DNA of 64,000 nucleotides from positions 18,340,001-18,404,000 of the forward strand of contig NC_092470.1 of assembly GCF_047495875.1 (NCBI RefSeq). Reading direction: 5' to 3'. The notes beneath the pieces were generated by a model. It searched no databases and was not told where the DNA came from. It worked only from the letters and a program-made list of their open reading frames with translations. Origin of the DNA: Pithys albifrons albifrons. Lineage: Eukaryota; Chordata; Aves; Passeriformes; Thamnophilidae. This document shows positions 61,759 to 64,000 of the stretch, in pieces. Position 1 is the first letter of the stretch. Every line of letters starts with the position of its first letter. A program made the position numbers and the translations under genes.

Positions 61759-62240
61759 CTGCGGGGAGAGGGGACAGCCCTGAAGGCAGGCAGGCACCCC
61801 TGAGCTCACCTCGGACCTCTGTAACCCAAGGGGACAACCCTGAGGGCAGGCAGGCACCTCTGAGCTCCCCTCACACCTCTGTAACCCGAGGGGACAGCCC
61901 TGAGAGAGGCACCTCTGAGCTCACCTCACACCTCTGTAACCCGAGGGGACAGCCCTGAGGGCAGGCAGGCACCTCTGAGCTCCCCTCACAGCTCTGTAAC
62001 CCGAGGGGACAGCCCTGAGGGCAGGCAGGCACCTCTGAGCTCACCTCACACCTCTGTAACCCGAGGGGACAGCCCTGAGAGAGGCACCTCTGAGCTCACC
62101 TCACACCTCTGTAATCTGAGGGGACAGCCCTGAGGGCAGGCAGGCACCTTTGAGCTCCCCTCACACCTCTGTAACCCGAGGGGACAGCCCTGAGGGCAGG
62201 CAGGCACCTCTGAGCTCACCTCAGACCTCTGCTGTCCCTT
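61759..62240 (-). repeat. 60/55-bp minisatellite (8 units) abutting exon 2 splice acceptor
   Basis: Eight units are anchored by the GGGGACAGCCC motif (plus strand) near 61770, 61829, 61889, 61944, 62004, 62064, 62119 and 62179. Most are 60 bp; two are 55 bp because of a small deletion in the GGGCAGGCAGG part. The unit nearest exon 2 contains the functional acceptor, its pyrimidine tract (CTGTCCCCTCTCCCCGCAG) replacing the CTGTCCCCTCGGGTTACAG of the other units. In transcript sense most units also carry GAG|GTGAGC, a donor-like site. Confidence 0.93.
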
Positions 62241-62344
62241 CTATAATCCCTGAAGGAGACACTTTGAGCTCACCCCACAGCTCTGCTGTCCCCTCTGTAG
62301 TCTCATGGAACAGGGGTGATTTCCCCACTATATATCCGAGAGCA

Positions 62345-62462
62345 AGGCAGGTAAATGTCTCCCTGACATCCGATCCCATCAGATCTCGGGAGCTCAGCAG
62401 GGTCAGCCCCGGATAGAACTTGGATGGGAGACCTGCTGGGAATACCTTGGGCTGCAGGTTCT
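62345..62462 (+). pseudogene. 5S ribosomal RNA-like pseudogene
   Basis: The stretch follows vertebrate 5S rRNA over most of its length. It has CCCTGA, a GATC..ATCAGATCTCGGGAGCT segment, AGCTCAGCAGGGTC (internal control box A, one mismatch), ACTTGGATGGGAGACC (box C, intact), CTGGGAATACC and a GGGCTGCAGG 3' end. The first ~20 bases are diverged, and no T-run terminator follows. It is a lone copy inside an intron, opposite in orientation to ADAMTS17. I read it as a retroposed or dispersed 5S pseudogene. A 5S-headed SINE is the alternative, but I see no tRNA-like or conserved core segment after it. Confidence 0.88.
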
Positions 62463-63774
62463 AGTCCTGAGGACTTCACTGTCACCGTCCAGGCTCGCTC
62501 GGCCGTGGCAGATGAACCTCAGGAGCAAACAGTGGGGCCAGTTCCACATGCTGTACCTCAACTAAACAATCCACTGCACAGGCTCAAAGGGCTCACCCAT
62601 GTGGGGAGAGCCCTTCCCAAACCTTCATCTGCAAAGCTGAGCCACACATACATCCATCTGGGAGCATTCTAAATAACTGAGAACCATGGCTAGAAACTAT
62701 GGGAACTCACCCCTGGCCCCAGGCCTCGAGGCAGAACAGACTCCACTCACAACATTCTGGGTTAAACATTCATCTAAACTGGTCCTAAAAATCTGCTGGA
62801 GACTCGACTCTGCCCTCAGGCCATCCAGCCCAAAGCTTCACAAGCCCTAGAAAGTCTGTCATGTCTCACCTGAATCCTTCCAGCTCAATTTTGGGCCTTT
62901 GACTTCTTTTCTTATCCATCACAGGCATAAAGGGAAGATTTTTCTCTTTTCCTTCACAAAAATCTTTTACAAATTAGAGTATCACTGTCATCTCTCATCC
63001 CTCAGGGACCAGATGCAACTTCCTTTTCAACTTCATGCCATTAATGTAACAGTACTTACCCATTTTCTTTCATGATTTTCCCTTCTTTCCCACCTCTAAC
63101 CCCAGAGTGTGAAATTTTCCAAGCTGAACCCACTCCCAGCAACACCAGCTCTGGTCACTGTGCTGGGCAGTGTTTGGCAGAGCTGCACTGCAGGTCCAAG
63201 AGCACAACTGCAGAGCTGAGACAGCTCCAGTGCCTGCTGCAGTCCATGGGAGTTAACAAGGACAGAAATCCTTCCTGAACTCTTGAAACATGGATACAGT
63301 GGAAAAGAGGTTTATAGTGAACCATTTTGGACCAACACCCACTGAGGAGTGAGAAAACACATCCCAATTACCTCCAGGCAAAGTAAAATTTCCATAAAAT
63401 AAGAGCTATTTAATGACAAGACAGGCACTAAAAGCCTCAGCACAAAGCTCCAGCATCCTTCAGCAGAGCTCTCTGCAGGCCACCCACACACAGACTTCTG
63501 TCACTGCACACATGAAGGGCACTTTTTCTAAAATGAAGGTGATCTGGAACTCTTTTTAAGAAGTTATCACACATTGTCAACTGCACATGATTCTTCTGCC
63601 TCTCTGCAATCCTCAGTTTCAAAGGGGCTCCTGTCACAGAGACAGAATCAAACCTGCACGCCCTAATGACACGTGCACACACTTTTTTAAAGGAAAATTG
63701 TTGACACTTTGACTTTCAAATAACACATTGAATTGTTGCCAGGCAGGACTTTTGGTACTCAGCACAATCCTTAC

Positions 63775-63915
63775 TTGAGGAAGTTTTCCAGGTCGTCCCG
63801 GCTGCAGGAGGACCAGGACAGGTCACTGGGGTTCCTGCCCTTCACCCACTCTCCAGACATGATGTGGGACCTCCCCGCGCAGGGCTGGTGGTCGTTGTCG
63901 TGGCTCATCCCCATG
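63775..63915 (-). CDS. ADAMTS17: ADAMTS17 window exon 1: end of metalloprotease catalytic domain
   Basis: The 141-bp exon starts with the last base of a codon and ends two bases into a Lys codon. It encodes 46 whole codons beginning [12 protein letters not shown]. The third zinc-ligand His of HExxHxxGxxHD is codon 5, followed by Asp as in reprolysin-type proteases. The first two ligands must be in the upstream exon beyond the right edge. The Met-turn lies in SHIMSGEW. Cysteines at PC and SSC fit the catalytic-domain disulfides. The acceptor is CCCACAG and the donor GTAAGG. The residue before the conserved Gly is Met, where I recall Leu in human. The start was set by the AG and by frame continuity with exon 2. 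Confidence 0.95.
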
Positions 63916-64000
63916 CTGTGGGAGGGACACAAAAAGGACAAACACCTGCCAGGTTACATGTGGCTTTCTCATTTCTTTTGGCAATTAACAGCTTGAAAAT
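63916..64000 (-). other. ADAMTS17 intron (partial, upstream of window exon 1)
   Basis: This is the last 85 bases of the intron preceding exon 1, ending in CCCACAG. The upstream exon with the HExxH part of the active site is outside the window. Confidence 0.85.

Larger units (their letters stand above)
61759..63774 (-). other. ADAMTS17 intron between window exons 1 and 2
   Basis: This 2.0-kb intron holds a 5S-rRNA-like pseudogene (about 62345-62462). Its transcript-3' end is the 60/55-bp minisatellite (61759-62240), which includes the exon 2 acceptor. Confidence 0.88.
4311..63915 (-). other. ADAMTS17: ADAMTS17 gene body, internal part (13 exons; both ends outside window)
   Basis: Thirteen exons with matching phases and GT-AG borders translate to a continuous stretch of about 616 codons closely matching the family member ADAMTS17 as I remember the human protein (about 1,095 residues). 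ADAMTS17 is a secreted, extracellular-matrix-associated zinc metalloprotease; in humans its loss causes a Weill-Marchesani-like syndrome, and it is linked to fibrillin microfibrils. Domain order seen: end of catalytic domain, disintegrin-like, TSR1, Cys-rich, spacer, TSR2, TSR3, TSR4, start of TSR5. Diagnostic stretches are [38 protein letters not shown] and [20 protein letters not shown]. The signal peptide, prodomain, HExxH exon, TSR5 remainder and PLAC domain are not in the window. No frameshift or stop breaks any exon, so the gene looks intact here. Confidence 0.96.

Noticed and set aside
61581..62416. Plus-strand open frames across the 60/55-bp array
   Set aside because: These are repeat-driven openness antisense to exon 2 and its intron, with no protein family resemblance.
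62345..62462. Functional 5S rRNA gene
   Set aside because: The 5' part is diverged, substitutions fall in paired stems, and there is no T-run terminator or tandem copies.

Overview
This is a bird nuclear genome window. The evidence is multi-exon GT-AG genes, several 5'-truncated CR1 LINE fragments with the avian-type (ATTCTATG)-like 3' tail, and short introns for a gene that is very large in mammals. I cannot name the species; the order is not determined.

The only protein-coding gene I can support is ADAMTS17 (secreted metalloprotease with thrombospondin motifs 17), on the minus strand. Thirteen consecutive coding exons lie between 63915 and 4311, all with GT-AG borders and fully compatible phases (1,849 coding bases, about 616 codons). 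They run from the last zinc-binding His of the catalytic domain through the disintegrin-like module, TSR1, Cys-rich domain, spacer, TSR2, TSR3, TSR4 and the first residues of TSR5. The prodomain and HExxH exons lie beyond the right edge. The last TSR5/PLAC exons lie beyond the left edge. Exons are called 'window exon 1-13' in transcript order.

Region by region, right to left: catalytic end (63.8 kb) and disintegrin start (61.7 kb), separated by an intron with a 5S-rRNA-like pseudogene and a 60/55-bp minisatellite that runs into the exon 2 splice acceptor; a long intron with a ~33-bp minisatellite (57.1-57.6 kb) and a CR1; disintegrin end and TSR1 (49.8-48.4 kb), where a 19-bp minisatellite of about 31 units runs directly into, and is made of copies of, the exon 4 splice donor; Cys-rich exons (44.7, 42.8, 34.5 kb); spacer exons (27.2, 22.5, 18.6 kb); TSR2-TSR4 exons (18.5, 16.8, 8.1, 4.4 kb). 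Everything else is intron with CR1 relics, simple repeats and small tandem duplications.

The most interesting signal is that two unrelated minisatellites in one gene each include an exon/intron border as their terminal unit, so that splice-site sequence has been tandemly copied. In the exon 4 array about eleven units still carry a GTGAGT or GTAAGT hexamer in the transcript sense.
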